Of a stretch of 64,000 bases of DNA, positions 34,208 through 43,420 are shown piece after piece. The DNA comes from BP-464 sp963825415 (GTDB lineage: Bacteria; Actinomycetota; Thermoleophilia; Solirubrobacterales; Solirubrobacteraceae): assembly GCA_963825415.1 (NCBI GenBank), contig CAWGTD010000009.1, positions 124,001-188,000 of the forward strand, in the 5' to 3' direction. Below the pieces are notes generated by a model. The model saw only the letters and a list, made by a program, of their open reading frames with translations. It was not told the DNA's origin and ran no database searches. The translations under genes were made by a program, and so were the position numbers. Positions within the stretch are counted from its first letter, which is position 1. Each line of letters starts with the position of its first letter.

Positions 34208-35506
34208 ATGTCCCCCAAGTCCCCCCAGCGCCTGCTCACCGGCGCACTGCTCGCCGTCCTGATCAGCCTCGGAGCCCCGGCCGTCGCCGCGGCCGACCTC
34301 GCCGACCTCACGTCCGTGTCCGTCTCGGTCACGGGCAACACCGTGACGGTGAGCGGCACGTGGTCATGGACGCGCGCCAACGACTGCAACGGTCCGTTCT
34401 CGGGGGTCGGCTTCGCCGTCGAGTGGAGCGATCCCAACGAGCCGGGCAACCACGTCGCGACCATCAACGGGGACTCCGTCGACGTGGGCACGCCGAACGA
34501 CAACGCCGTCCACAACTCCAGCGGCGGAACCGGCGGAGGGTTCGACTGTGGCACGCGCAACGGAGGCGTGAACACCGGCTCGTTCGGCGGTCTCTCACAC
34601 ACCTACACCAGCGCGCTGCCCAGCACCATCTGCGTGGTGGCCTATGACGTACACGGCACCCCCGACCCGCCGACTGCCAAGGACACCAGGGCCGGCGGCG
34701 CGAGCCACAACCAGGACAACACCGTCGACGAGGACGACGAGCTGGGGCCGCAGAATCGCTGCGCCTCGGTTCAGGTCCCGGGGCCGCAGCCCGGGCCGGT
34801 CAACACCAGTGAGCCGTCCGCGAACCAGTCCTCGCCCGCCATCGCGCTGGGCAAGAACGGCCCGGCGTCCGCGACCGCGGGCAGTGACGTGGGCTTCGTC
34901 CTGACGGTGACCAACCCCGGCAACGAGGCGCTGACCGGCGTGACGATCACCGACGCGCGCTGCGACGTGGCGGCCCCGGCGCGTCAGAGCGCCCTGACCG
35001 CCACCGGCCCCGACGCCTCGCCCGACTCGCTCGACCCCGGCGACGTCTGGACCTACACCTGCAGCGCCCACACGGCGGCCACGGAGGCCAGGCTCCACAA
35101 CGAGGCCCTCGTGGCGGGCACGACGCCGTCCGGAGCGACCGTCACCGCCGTCGCGGCAGCCGACGTCCCGCTGCTGCGGCAGGGCGTCGAGCCGTTGCTC
35201 GCCGGCGCGGCTCGGCTGAGCGGGCCGAGCGGTTGCATCTCGCGAGCGGCGCGGCGGGTCGTCGTCCGCGGCACCCGCATCCGCCGCGTCTCCTTCTCGC
35301 TCGACGGGCGCCACGTCGGCACCCGCGATCACCCGAACCGCGGCTCGGCCTACACGATGACGGTGCGCGGCTCGCGCCTGCGCATGGGCGCTCATCGAAT
35401 CGTCGCCAAGGTGACCTTCAAGGCGAACACGAACCCGCGGACCAGGACGCTGCGCCTGTCGCTGGCGCGCTGCGCGGCGACGGTGAAGCCGACGTTCACC
35501 GGCTAG
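34208..35506 (+). CDS. Secreted protein with DUF11-like Ig domain
   Basis: 432 residues from ATG 34208, behind an AGGAG site with 9-nt spacing (in-frame ATGs at 34142 and 34166 precede the signal peptide and are less likely). Signal peptide QRLLTGALLAVLISLGAPAVAA. N-terminal Thr/Ser/Asn-rich beta domain; middle DUF11-type domain (NGPASATAGSDVGFVLTVTN, NEALTGVTITD); C-terminal Arg-rich beta domain (VRGTRIRRVSFSLDGRHVGT). Extracellular or wall-associated; function unknown. Confidence 0.82.
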   Translation: MSPKSPQRLLTGALLAVLISLGAPAVAAADLADLTSVSVSVTGNTVTVSGTWSWTRANDCNGPFSGVGFAVEWSDPNEPGNHVATINGDSVDVGTPNDNAVHNSSGGTGGGFDCGTRNGGVNTGSFGGLSHTYTSALPSTICVVAYDVHGTPDPPTAKDTRAGGASHNQDNTVDEDDELGPQNRCASVQVPGPQPGPVNTSEPSANQSSPAIALGKNGPASATAGSDVGFVLTVTNPGNEALTGVTITDARCDVAAPARQSALTATGPDASPDSLDPGDVWTYTCSAHTAATEARLHNEALVAGTTPSGATVTAVAAADVPLLRQGVEPLLAGAARLSGPSGCISRAARRVVVRGTRIRRVSFSLDGRHVGTRDHPNRGSAYTMTVRGSRLRMGAHRIVAKVTFKANTNPRTRTLRLSLARCAATVKPTFTG

Positions 35507-35521
35507 CCGCCGGTGAACGTC
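35491..35521. terminator. Bidirectional terminator between convergent genes
   Basis: A 13-bp perfect inverted repeat GACGTTCACCGGC / GCCGGTGAACGTC with loop TAGCC. The plus-strand stop codon lies in the loop, and the minus-strand stop at 35520-35522 touches the other arm. Confidence 0.7.
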
Positions 35522-38242
35522 ACCGCCGGCGCCGCGGCTTGGTGTCGGCGATGTAGGTGCGCGGTGCCTTGACGTTGACGGTGCGCTTCTCGGCGAAGTC
35601 GGTGACCGCGACGACGCCGACGACCACCTTGACCTCGGTGGTCGTGCAGGTGTCGGTGGTCGCCCAGGTCGTGCCGCGTTCGAGGCCCGAGGCGTTCTTC
35701 CCGATGACGTTGAAGCTCCCGTGCGCCTTGGCCTGGATGTAGCGCACGACGCGCCGCCGCGAGCTTTCAGCGGTCGACCGCTGATTGCCCGCCGAGCGCC
35801 GGCGCCCCGGACACGCGGAGAAGTCGCCGGCGACGAGCTTGATGTCGGTGACCAGCCGAGGCTTGCCGCCGATCAGCACCGTCCGCTGGTCGAACTTGAA
35901 GATGCCGCCGGTGAACAGTCCGGCGTCGGTGCCGCCCTTCCCGTCGGAGACCTTGAGATTCACGGTTCCCTCGCGGACGTCGATCGTCGTCCCGACCGGC
36001 AGGGCCACGAGTGACTCGAGCGGGACGACCTCGCCTCCCGGCAGCCGCACCAGCACCGTGCCGCTCGCCGGGCGCGCGTTGCCCGTCTCGCCCTCGTCGG
36101 GCGGCGGGGGTGGTGGCTCCTCCGCGGCGGGCGGCGGCGCGGAACCACCTCCCGATGGGCCCTCCTGCGCTGTGGTCGCCGTCGGCTCCTCTTCGTCTTC
36201 GGGCGGCGGCTCCGGCGAACCGCCACCGGGCGGCGGCTCGATGCCGGCGGTGATGCACTGCGAGAACTCCGATGTCGGCCGGTCATGCTCGTCGCGGTGG
36301 CGGTGAGGACCGGCTCGCCCGGTGGTAGAGCCGTGCCGCTCAGCATGAACGTCGTGTCACCGGATTCGTTCGTGGTGGCCGTTCCGGAAGCCACGATATG
36401 ACCACCCTCGCCGTGGGCCGTGGGGTCGCATGCGGCGTTGCGGAAGACCTCGACGGTGTAGGTCGTGCTCGGCTCGGAGTGCAGCTCGCCCTCGATCGTC
36501 GTGCGTTCCGCCCGCGCTGCTTCCGGAGTTCAGTACGGGGAAGTTCTGCAGGTCGTTGGGGCCCGAGTCGGCGTCGCCGGCGTCGTTGAGCGTGACCCCG
36601 TCGTTGTTGAGGTCGATCCCCAGGCCGGTGTTGTCGCGGATCGCGTTACCGGAGATCTGGATGGCGGCGGTGAGCTCGTCCGAAGTGATGCCCGGCCCGG
36701 CGTTGCCGGCGATCACATTCGCCGCACCGGCTGCGGACCCGCCGACGACCGCCGTGTCGCTGCCGAGCCAGAGGCCCGCGACACCGTTGCCGATGTCGGC
36801 CGTCCCGCTGGCATCGGGCCCGACCAGGTTGCCCTGGATGGTGGGCACGAGGCCTCCGGCGCCGGAGTAGATCCCGGTGCCGCCGTTGCCGGAGATCACG
36901 TTCGTCGCGCCCGCGGCGGTACCGCCGATGAGCACGGTGCCGGCAGTGCCGGAGAGGAGCATGCCTTCGGCGCCGTTGCCCAACGCCGCCGAGCCCGTCG
37001 CGTCGACGCCGATGTAGTTGCCCTGGATCGTCGTGGCCCCGCCGTCGACGCCGACAACGATCGCGTTGACGGCGTTGCCGGAGATCACGTTGCCGTCGGC
37101 GGCACCCGTGCCGCCGACGACGGTGGCGTCCGTTCTCGAGCTCACCACCACGCCATGGCTGCCGTTGCCCTTCGCGGCGGTCCCCGCCGCGTCGGTGCCG
37201 ATGAAGTTGCCGACCACGCTGTTCCCGGTCGCGACGTCGATCCCGTTCCCTTCGATGAAAATGCCTCTGGCGTTGCCCGAGATCACGTTGCGGTCCCCGG
37301 GCCCGGTCCCGCCGACGACGTTCCCCGAGGCGCCGAGGCCGATGGCGACGCCGTCGTTGGCGTTGCCCAGGAGCGTCGACCCGTCGGCGCCGAGCCCGAT
37401 CGTGTTGCCGGCGATCGTGTTCAGGTTGGCCGTGTTGCTCAGCAGCTCGATTCCGGAGCCGTTGTTGCCGGAGATCACGTTGTCGAGGATCTGGTTGCCG
37501 TTCATGAGCGCCAGCACCGCCGACGTGCCGGAGGACTGGTTGTTGCCGAGATCGACGAGGCCGGTGAGGTCGGTGCCGATGTAGTTGTTCTGGATCACGC
37601 CGCCCGTGGCGGCGGCCAGGACACCCAGGTTCCCGTTGCCGGAGATGACGTTGCCTTGCGCAGGCGTCGCACCGCCGACCGTCGCCGAGCTGCCGCCCCC
37701 GTTGATGTGGACGCCCTCCTCGTTGCCGTCGATCGCGGTACCGGCCGCGTTGGTGCCGATGTAGTTGGACTCGAGGGTCGTGTCGGCGGTGTTGACGATC
37801 ACGCCGAAACCGGGGTCGAACGAGTTGATCGCCAGCCCGCGGACGATGGTGCCGCTCCCGGCGTTGATCTGGAACCCGGCCGGCCCCGGATCGCCGTCGA
37901 GGCTGCCGTCCAGCTCGACGCCCTTGACCCCCGGCGTGCCGCTGTCGTGGGTCGTCCCGTCGATGACCACCGGCTGGGTGATGGGCGGGAGGTTCGTGGT
38001 CGGCGAGATCGTGACCGTGCCGCCGGCGATGAAGCTGAAGGCGATCGTGTCGGCCCCGGCCAGTGCGTTGGCGGCGTTGATCGCCTCGCGCAGCGTGCAG
38101 CCCGGCGAGACGTCGCACGTCCCGTCGTTCGTGTCGGCGTTGTCGTTGACCGTGAATGTCGCGGCCGTTGCCGGGCCGGCGGACAGCAGCGCGAAGCGAA
38201 CGCGAGCGCGAGAAGCGCGATACCAGGCCGGACCGGGAGCAT
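35520..38242 (-). CDS. Large secreted beta-helix protein, three apparent frameshifts
   Basis: Reconstructed from ATG 38242: signal peptide LPVRPGIALLALAFA, a -1 shift near 38200, then LSAGPATAATFTVNDNADTND and a CTLREAINAANA motif (the CSLREAI-type cap of such proteins). There follow about 450 residues of right-handed parallel beta-helix repeats (recurrent NVISGN, NYIGTDATGTA, GNGxxGV). A +1 shift near 36503 continues into a domain with GTATTNESGDTTF; a -1 shift near 36279 opens a Pro/Glu/Gly-rich linker. The C-terminal 170 residues (LVRLPGGEVVPLESLVALPVG, RYIQAKAHGSFNVIGKNASG) are a recurrent actinobacterial surface domain. Probably adhesion or polysaccharide-related. Confidence 0.7.
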
Positions 38243-38278
38243 CGAACGGCGACGCTATCCGCGTGCCCGCTTTCCGGT

Positions 38279-39418
38279 CTATCGACCATTCGTCCGCGAG
38301 AAGTGCGCGAGCTGGCAGAGCATGCTCTGCTCGTCGCGGCCGCCGTGGCCCCAGAACGCGTGCTGTGCCTGGCGGCCTGCCATCCGGTAGGCGTACTCGA
38401 GGTGCCAGGGCATCGGATCCCAGGTACCGGCCGCGCGAATGTATGCGCGGTCTTCGTGCTCGTAGACGATCAGGCGATTGTGGCCGCGGCCCATGAAGTG
38501 ACCCTCGTGGGTCGTCAGATCCATCGCGATCAGAGCGCGGCCACCTTCGGGAACGGCCGGCGGCTCGTCCCGGCCCCAGCGCGCGAGCCCTTCGTTCAGC
38601 GCGGCGATGTAGCGCGCCAGCTCGCCGGGCTCGGAGTGGCTGACGACCCTGGTCACCGTCACATAGCCGCGCGTGAAGATGGGGCGGCCCGCCGTCGTCC
38701 CTGCCGTGACCTCGATCTCGAACGACTGGCCCATGAGGCCCGTCTTGCGCAGCGGCATGAAGCGGCCGAGCTCGCTGGCGAAGTCCGGCCAGACCTCGGG
38801 GCGCGCGAGCAGCTCCAGCGCGGCGTCGGCCGAATCGAGCTCGACCGCCGGATAGGTGTGCCAGACCTGGCGCTCGGGCGGTGCGCTCTCGGGCGTCAGC
38901 CCGCGGAGCGGAACCAGCGCGAGCCGGTCCTCCGGCGAGTAGGCGTCGCGATCGGCGACCGTCTCGAACGCGATTCCCCACGCGCGCCGCTCGGGGTCGG
39001 CGTAGGCGTCGGGAAACCAGTCTCCGAGCAGCCCCGCGGCACCGGTGAGCAGCTCGGCGCGCGACAGCGTCCCCCGCGCCGAGCGCGACGCATCAAGCCG
39101 GCTGCGGCCGAACGCGCGATGGAACTCGAGCACGTCGCGCCCGCGCAGGCGGGCGCCGCCGCCGCGCTGCCAGCGCGTGGTCAGGATGCAGCGCGTCAGG
39201 CGCAGGTCGTCGACAGCGCGGGTGTCGGGCGAGCGCCGGTAGTAGCCCGCGTTGATGAAATCCGTGACCCAGCCGACCGCGGTCGGCATCGCGATCGGAA
39301 AGCCCGCCATGCGCGCGAACGCCATCTGCGACGAGCCCGCGGCCCGGCCCAGCACGAAGCCGCCGACGGCGGCCGTCAATGCGGTGGTGGGACCGATGGC
39401 TCGCCTTCGGGGGGACAT
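38279..39418 (-). CDS. Uncharacterised protein, 379 residues
   Basis: Starts at ATG 39418. The N-terminus has a short hydrophobic stretch (TALTAAVGGFVLGRAAGSS) that may be a signal anchor. Other blocks: WVTDFINAGYYRRS, DRDAYSPEDRLALVPLRG, QSFEIEVTAGTTAG, FTRGYVTVTRVVSH, and a C-terminus rich in His/Trp/Tyr (WDPMPWHLEYAYRMAGRQAQ). I do not recognise the family. It is divergent from the 39489 gene. Confidence 0.6.
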   Translation of the reverse strand: MSPRRRAIGPTTALTAAVGGFVLGRAAGSSQMAFARMAGFPIAMPTAVGWVTDFINAGYYRRSPDTRAVDDLRLTRCILTTRWQRGGGARLRGRDVLEFHRAFGRSRLDASRSARGTLSRAELLTGAAGLLGDWFPDAYADPERRAWGIAFETVADRDAYSPEDRLALVPLRGLTPESAPPERQVWHTYPAVELDSADAALELLARPEVWPDFASELGRFMPLRKTGLMGQSFEIEVTAGTTAGRPIFTRGYVTVTRVVSHSEPGELARYIAALNEGLARWGRDEPPAVPEGGRALIAMDLTTHEGHFMGRGHNRLIVYEHEDRAYIRAAGTWDPMPWHLEYAYRMAGRQAQHAFWGHGGRDEQSMLCQLAHFSRTNGR

Positions 39419-39488
39419 GCCGAGCGCTCGGGCCGACACTACGCGACGTGGGTGCAGGCGTGGCGATCCTTGGGCATAACCCCGCTTG

Positions 39489-39884
39489 ATGACTGAGCGC
39501 AAGGCGGCAAATGGCGAGATCGACTGGAGCACCGCACAGGTGAGCGACGGCGCGCTGGTAGTCGAGCTCGGCGGTGAGCCGACGGCGAGTTGGGCCAAGC
39601 ACGTCGGCGAGGTGATCGAGCGGCTCGATCGCGCCGCAGGCCGCTGGGGCAAGATCGAGTGCTCCCAGAAGCGGATCAAGGTGGGGGAGGTCGGCGCGGG
39701 GTCGGAGGCCGACCTGCGCCACTTCCTCGAGAGCGTCGTCCAGCAGGCCAACGCCGACTACGCGCCCGAGCCCGAGCCCGAGGGTGACGACGACGCGGAC
39801 GGCGGCTCGGAGGCCGACCGCGAGATGACCGCCGCGTTCCGCGGCTTCGCCGACGAGGGCGCTTCAGAAGACTCAGGCGACTGA
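39489..39884 (+). CDS. Small acidic protein, unknown function
   Basis: 131 residues from ATG 39489. The N-terminal 85 residues look folded (IDWSTAQVSDGALVVELGG, WGKIECSQKRIKVGEVGAGS, LRHFLESVVQQANADY); the tail is a Glu/Asp/Pro-rich disordered region. No known domain recognised. The 3' end overlaps the PRC-barrel gene by 12 bp, convergently. Confidence 0.65.
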   Translation: MTERKAANGEIDWSTAQVSDGALVVELGGEPTASWAKHVGEVIERLDRAAGRWGKIECSQKRIKVGEVGAGSEADLRHFLESVVQQANADYAPEPEPEGDDDADGGSEADREMTAAFRGFADEGASEDSGD

Positions 39885-40241
39885 GCGGCGCGCCCTTACG
39901 CGCACCGCGCGCGGGCCGTCTGCGGCGAGCTGGAAGTGCCGGCGCAGGCGCGCCTCCATCGCCACCGGCGCCTCGGGCGGAGGCGTGAAGAGCACCGGCG
40001 CCCGTTCGATCGTCGCGCGCAGGTAGGGCAGGCAGACGCGGCCGCGGGACGCGAGCACGTCGGCCGGCGGGACGAGCACATAGCGACTCGAGAAGCCCCC
40101 AAGGCGGACCAGGAACCAAGCGGGGTGGCCGGCCTCGTCCTCGTAGACGGCGGCCAACGTGCCGACGCGGCGGCCGTGGCAGTCGTCGACTCGCCAGTCG
40201 TTCCAGTGGGTCGTCGCAGAGCGGCGCGGAGGGGCGCGCAT
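39873..40241 (-). CDS. PRC-barrel-like domain protein
   Basis: 122 residues. WRVDDCHGRRVGTLAAVYEDEAGHPAWFLVRLGGFSSRYVLVPPADV is the beta-barrel pattern of PRC domains (ribosome-maturation or photosynthetic-reaction-centre type). The basic tail RAVRVRARRS could bind nucleic acid or membrane. Role unknown. Confidence 0.72.
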   Translation of the reverse strand: MRAPPRRSATTHWNDWRVDDCHGRRVGTLAAVYEDEAGHPAWFLVRLGGFSSRYVLVPPADVLASRGRVCLPYLRATIERAPVLFTPPPEAPVAMEARLRRHFQLAADGPRAVRVRARRSVA

Positions 40242-40299
40242 GACACAGCGGGATTCGCCGCGTCACCGGCGGTCCCTCCCGCTCTAGCCTCGGTGGACG

Positions 40300-41133
40300 A
40301 TGTTGCGCCACCCGCGATCCGCTGTGCAGGGCGCGCTGGCGTGCCTGACGGCGCTGGCGGCGACCGGCCTTGTCACGTATCTCGCGCCGGCCGCGCACGT
40401 ACGCGACTCCGCATCGCTGTATGGCTTCTCGCTGCTCGGCCGGCCGCGCCTGACCCCGCTGCTGGACGGCATCGCAGATCTCGCAAACCCGGACGCCTAC
40501 GCCGTGCTCATCGCGCTGCTGGTCCTCGCCGCACTCGCCCAGCGCCGCTGGCAGGTGGCGGCCGCGATCGCCGTCGTCGCCGTCGTCGCTCCGGGCACGA
40601 GCGAGCTGCTCAAGCCGCTGCTCGCCCATCCGCGGCCCGCCGAGTGGCTGGGGGAGAGCCAGATCGGCGCCGCGACGTGGCCGAGCGGGCACGCGACCGC
40701 CTCGATGACGGTGGCGCTCTGCGGGGTGCTCGCGGCGCCGGCCGCCCTGCGACCGCTGGCGGCGGTGGTGGGGGCGCTGTTCGCGATCGCCGTGTCGTTC
40801 TCGATCCTCGTCCTGCACTGGCACTTCCCGAGCGACGTGGTCGGCGGCTACCTGGTGGCGGCGACCTGGGTGCTGCTCGCCGTGGCGGCGCTGCGCCGCT
40901 GGCCCCCGCCCGCCCGGGAATCGGCCGAGCCGGTCGACGAACGCGCCGGCCTGGCGCCCGCGTTGGTGCTCGCCGGTGGCGTGGCCGCGGTCTGCGTCGC
41001 CGTGGCGGTCACGCGCCCACGCGCGCTGGCGCACTTCCTTGCCGACAGGCCGTCGTTCGCGGTGGCCGCCGCCGCGATCGTCGCCCTCGCCGGGCTGCTG
41101 GCCGGCGCGCTGGCCTACTCGTCGCGCGGCTGA
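40300..41133 (+). CDS. PAP2-family membrane phosphatase
   Basis: 277 residues, about seven membrane segments. The three PAP2 motifs are present: KPLLAHPRP, PSGH (ATWPSGHAT), and the third, SILVLHWHFPSD. A substrate such as phosphatidic acid, undecaprenyl pyrophosphate or phosphatidylglycerol phosphate is expected. It overlaps the end of the adenosyltransferase gene by 19 bp, convergently. Confidence 0.92.
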   Translation: MLRHPRSAVQGALACLTALAATGLVTYLAPAAHVRDSASLYGFSLLGRPRLTPLLDGIADLANPDAYAVLIALLVLAALAQRRWQVAAAIAVVAVVAPGTSELLKPLLAHPRPAEWLGESQIGAATWPSGHATASMTVALCGVLAAPAALRPLAAVVGALFAIAVSFSILVLHWHFPSDVVGGYLVAATWVLLAVAALRRWPPPARESAEPVDERAGLAPALVLAGGVAAVCVAVAVTRPRALAHFLADRPSFAVAAAAIVALAGLLAGALAYSSRG

Positions 41134-41726
41134 TCGGTCGCCCGGCCGGCGCCGGGCTCCCACAGCGGCTCTCCCGGACCCACGGCCTCCGGCCGCGTGT
41201 GCCCCGGCGCGTCCTGGTTGGCGCCGCGGCTGAGGATGAACAGCAGGTCCGAGAGCCGGTTGAGGTAGCGCACGACCTCCGGGTTGCCGTCCTGCACCGC
41301 CAGCGCGCGCCGCTCGGCGCGGCGACAGACGGTTCGGCACACGTGCAGCTGCGCCGCCACGGGCGTGCCGCCGGGCAGCACGAACGAGCGCAGGTTCGGC
41401 AGCGTCGCGTTGACCTCGTCGCACGCCTGCTCGAGCCACTGGACCTGGTCGGCAACGACGCGCAGGCGCTCCCTGTCTCCGCCCTCGGGCACCGAGAGAT
41501 CCGCGCCGCAGTCGAAGAGGTCGTTCTGGATGCGCCGCAGCCAGGCCGCGTACGGGTCGGGCAGGCCGGGCGTCGTGAGCGCCAGGCCCACATGGGAATT
41601 GAGCTCGTCGATGTCGCCGTAGGCCTCGATCCGCGGGTGCGTCTTGGGCACCCGGCTCATGTCGCCGAGATGCGTCTCGCCGCCGTCTCCGAGCCGCGTG
41701 TAGATGCGCGTGAGATTGACCGTCAT
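41115..41726 (-). CDS. pduO: ATP:cob(I)alamin adenosyltransferase, PduO type
   Basis: 203 residues. The N-terminal TRLGDGGETHLGDMSRVPK is the ATP-binding motif of PduO; then HVGLALTTPGLPDP, IQNDLFDCGADLSVP, VLPGGTPVAAQLHVCRTVCRRAER and the C-terminal YLNRLSDLLFILSRGAN. It makes adenosylcobalamin. Divergent from the cobalamin riboswitch and uptake genes, which fits a B12 role. The 15-20 C-terminal residues after ANQDAPG come from a dispersed palindromic repeat. Confidence 0.95.
   Translation of the reverse strand: MTVNLTRIYTRLGDGGETHLGDMSRVPKTHPRIEAYGDIDELNSHVGLALTTPGLPDPYAAWLRRIQNDLFDCGADLSVPEGGDRERLRVVADQVQWLEQACDEVNATLPNLRSFVLPGGTPVAAQLHVCRTVCRRAERRALAVQDGNPEVVRYLNRLSDLLFILSRGANQDAPGHTRPEAVGPGEPLWEPGAGRATDQPRDE
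41176..41207 (+). repeat. Dispersed 32-nt palindromic element, copy 1
   Basis: Order of parts: GGACCCAC, stem-loop GGCC-TCC-GGCC, then GCGTGTGCCCCGG. Matches copy 2 at 28 of 32 positions. Lies in the 3' end of pduO on the opposite strand. Confidence 0.6.
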
Positions 41727-41759
41727 GGCTCTGGGGCCACGCTAGCATTGGCCTCGATA

Positions 41760-41928
41760 ATCGGTCGGTGGTGAAGGGAAGTCCGGTGTGACACCGGCGC
41801 GGACCCGCCACTGTGACCGGGGATGTCCATCGCAGCGTCCGAAGCGACGCGGCCACTGGGGCGCAGACGGCGCCCCGGGAAGGCGTGGTGGATGGGCCCG
41901 GAAGCCAGGAGACCTCGCTCCGACCGCC
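41760..41928 (+). promoter_or_regulatory. Cobalamin riboswitch
   Basis: P1 stem CGGTCGG (41762-41768) pairs with CCGACCG (41920-41926). The conserved core GGGAAGTCCGGTGTGACACC is followed by GCCACTG (41807-41813), a GC-rich L5-type hairpin (CCACTGGGGCG...CGCCCCGG) and the B12 box GGAAGCCAGGAGACC (41900-41914). It sits 35 bp before the DUF4430 gene start and can control the whole downstream uptake operon by adenosylcobalamin. Confidence 0.95.
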
Positions 41929-41962
41929 AAGCCGACAGCCCTCGAGGAAAGGGGTGGCTCAC

Positions 41963-42679
41963 ATGCAGATCCGACTTGCCGGCCTCGTGTCCGGAGTCGT
42001 ACTCCTTCTGTTCGCCCCCGCCGCCATCGCGGCCGCCCCGTTCAAGGCCGGAATCCGGGTCGAAGGCGCGAGCAAGACCCTGCTCACCCACCGGGTCGTC
42101 ACGCTCGCCGACGCTCCGATCGTCAAGGACGGCGACCCGACGCACTCCTGCCCGGGGCAGTCGGCGATCGGCGCGCTGCAGGCCGGCACCGGCGGCGCAT
42201 GGAAGGGAACCTGGTCGGAGGGGCTCGGCTACTTCGTCAGCGAGATCCGCGGCGAGAAGCCGACCGGGTCGAGCTTCTTCTCGCTGTGGGTCAACCACAG
42301 GCTCGCCAGCACCGGGATCTGCCAGACCGACCTCGACGCCCGCGACGAGGTGCTGCTGTTCGTCGACCGCTGCGTGTTCGATCCGGCGACGCAGGGCTGC
42401 AAGAACAAGTCGGTGACGCCGCTGGGCATCCGCGCGCCGGCGTCGGTGCGCCGCGGGAACAGGTTCACGGTGACGGTCGTCTCGTACACGAACTCGGGCC
42501 GCGCCGTTCCCGCGGTCGGCGCCTCGGTGTACGCCAACCACGTCCTTCTCGGCAAGCACACGAACAGTCGCGGACAGGTGCGCGTCCGCGCGACCCACAT
42601 CGGCCGGGTCTCGTTCTTCGCCAAGCAGGCGGGCAAGGCGAAGTCCGAGGTCGACAGGACGCGCATCAGGAAGGAGTAG
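41963..42679 (+). CDS. Secreted DUF4430 protein (transcobalamin C-domain-like), riboswitch-controlled
   Basis: 238 residues from ATG 41963, ribosome site in GAGGAAAGGGG. Signal peptide QIRLAGLVSGVVLLLFAPAAIA. A DUF4430-type domain with HSCPGQSAIGALQAG, EGLGYFVSEIRGEK, SSFFSLWVNHRLAST and ICQTDLDARDEVLLFVD; then a beta-sandwich tail (VVSYTNSGRAVPAVGASVYAN). DUF4430 is the domain also found at the C-terminus of intrinsic factor and transcobalamin, where it closes over cobalamin. First gene after the B12 riboswitch. Confidence 0.82.
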   Translation: MQIRLAGLVSGVVLLLFAPAAIAAAPFKAGIRVEGASKTLLTHRVVTLADAPIVKDGDPTHSCPGQSAIGALQAGTGGAWKGTWSEGLGYFVSEIRGEKPTGSSFFSLWVNHRLASTGICQTDLDARDEVLLFVDRCVFDPATQGCKNKSVTPLGIRAPASVRRGNRFTVTVVSYTNSGRAVPAVGASVYANHVLLGKHTNSRGQVRVRATHIGRVSFFAKQAGKAKSEVDRTRIRKE

Positions 42680-42685
42680 GCACGC

Positions 42686-43420
42686 GTGGCTCGCGGGCTC
42701 TGCGTCCTGGTCCTCGCGACCCTGGGCCTGCCGGCGGCGGCGCAGGCGGTCACGCCGCGCGTGCAGATGACGATCGTCGGGCGCAGCCGCGTGCTGCTCG
42801 CCCCGCGCGTCGTCAAGCCGACCGCCGCCACGGTCGCGGTCGGGCGCAAGCGCTGCGCCGTGGCGGCCGCGACGCCCATGGCAGCGCTCGCCTCCGCGCG
42901 GCGCGGGGGCGGGCCGGCGTTCTCGGTGCGCGATTACGGTTCGTGCTCGCGGCGCGCCGCCGACAGCGGCTCGCTGTTCGTCTTCCGCGTGGGGCCCGAC
43001 CCCAACCGCGGCCGCGACGGTTGGACCTACAAGGTCGGCACGCGCTCGGGCAGCACCGGCGCGGCCGACCCGACGGGCGCCTTCGGAACCGGCAGGCGGC
43101 TGCGGTCAGGTGATCGGCTGACGTGGTTCTGGTGCGTGCTGGGGCGGTCGGGGTCCTGCCAGCGCACCCTGGTGGTCGTCCCCGCGAGCAGGCGAGCGAC
43201 GCCGAGCGGCCGGCTGAGCGTGCGGGTGCTCGGCTACGACGACTTCGGCCACTCGGCGCGGATCGCGGGAGCGACGGTGCGCCTCGGGACCTCGACGGCG
43301 GTGACCGCACGCGACGGGACCGCCACCCTCGAGGTCCCGGCACAGGCAGGGCGCGCGCGTGTGACCGCCACGCGCCCCGGGATGGTCCCGGCCTTCCCCG
43401 AGGAGGTCGCGGTCGCGTGA
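42686..43420 (+). CDS. Secreted DUF4430-like protein, second of the operon
   Basis: 244 residues from GTG 42686. Signal peptide (RGLCVLVLATLGLPAAAQA). DUF4430-like blocks: ATPMAALASARRGGGPAFSV, GSLFVFRVGPDPNRGRDGWTYKVG and LRSGDRLTWFWC; a C-terminal Ig-like fold (IAGATVRLGTSTAVTARDGT) as in the preceding protein. Paralogous in layout to the first protein but diverged. It overlaps the next gene by 4 bp. Confidence 0.75.
   Translation: MARGLCVLVLATLGLPAAAQAVTPRVQMTIVGRSRVLLAPRVVKPTAATVAVGRKRCAVAAATPMAALASARRGGGPAFSVRDYGSCSRRAADSGSLFVFRVGPDPNRGRDGWTYKVGTRSGSTGAADPTGAFGTGRRLRSGDRLTWFWCVLGRSGSCQRTLVVVPASRRATPSGRLSVRVLGYDDFGHSARIAGATVRLGTSTAVTARDGTATLEVPAQAGRARVTATRPGMVPAFPEEVAVA

Noticed and set aside
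36465..38390. Plus-strand frame opposite the beta-helix gene
   Set aside because: It mirrors the repeats of the beta-helix protein; the minus strand has the signal peptide and the repeat consensus.
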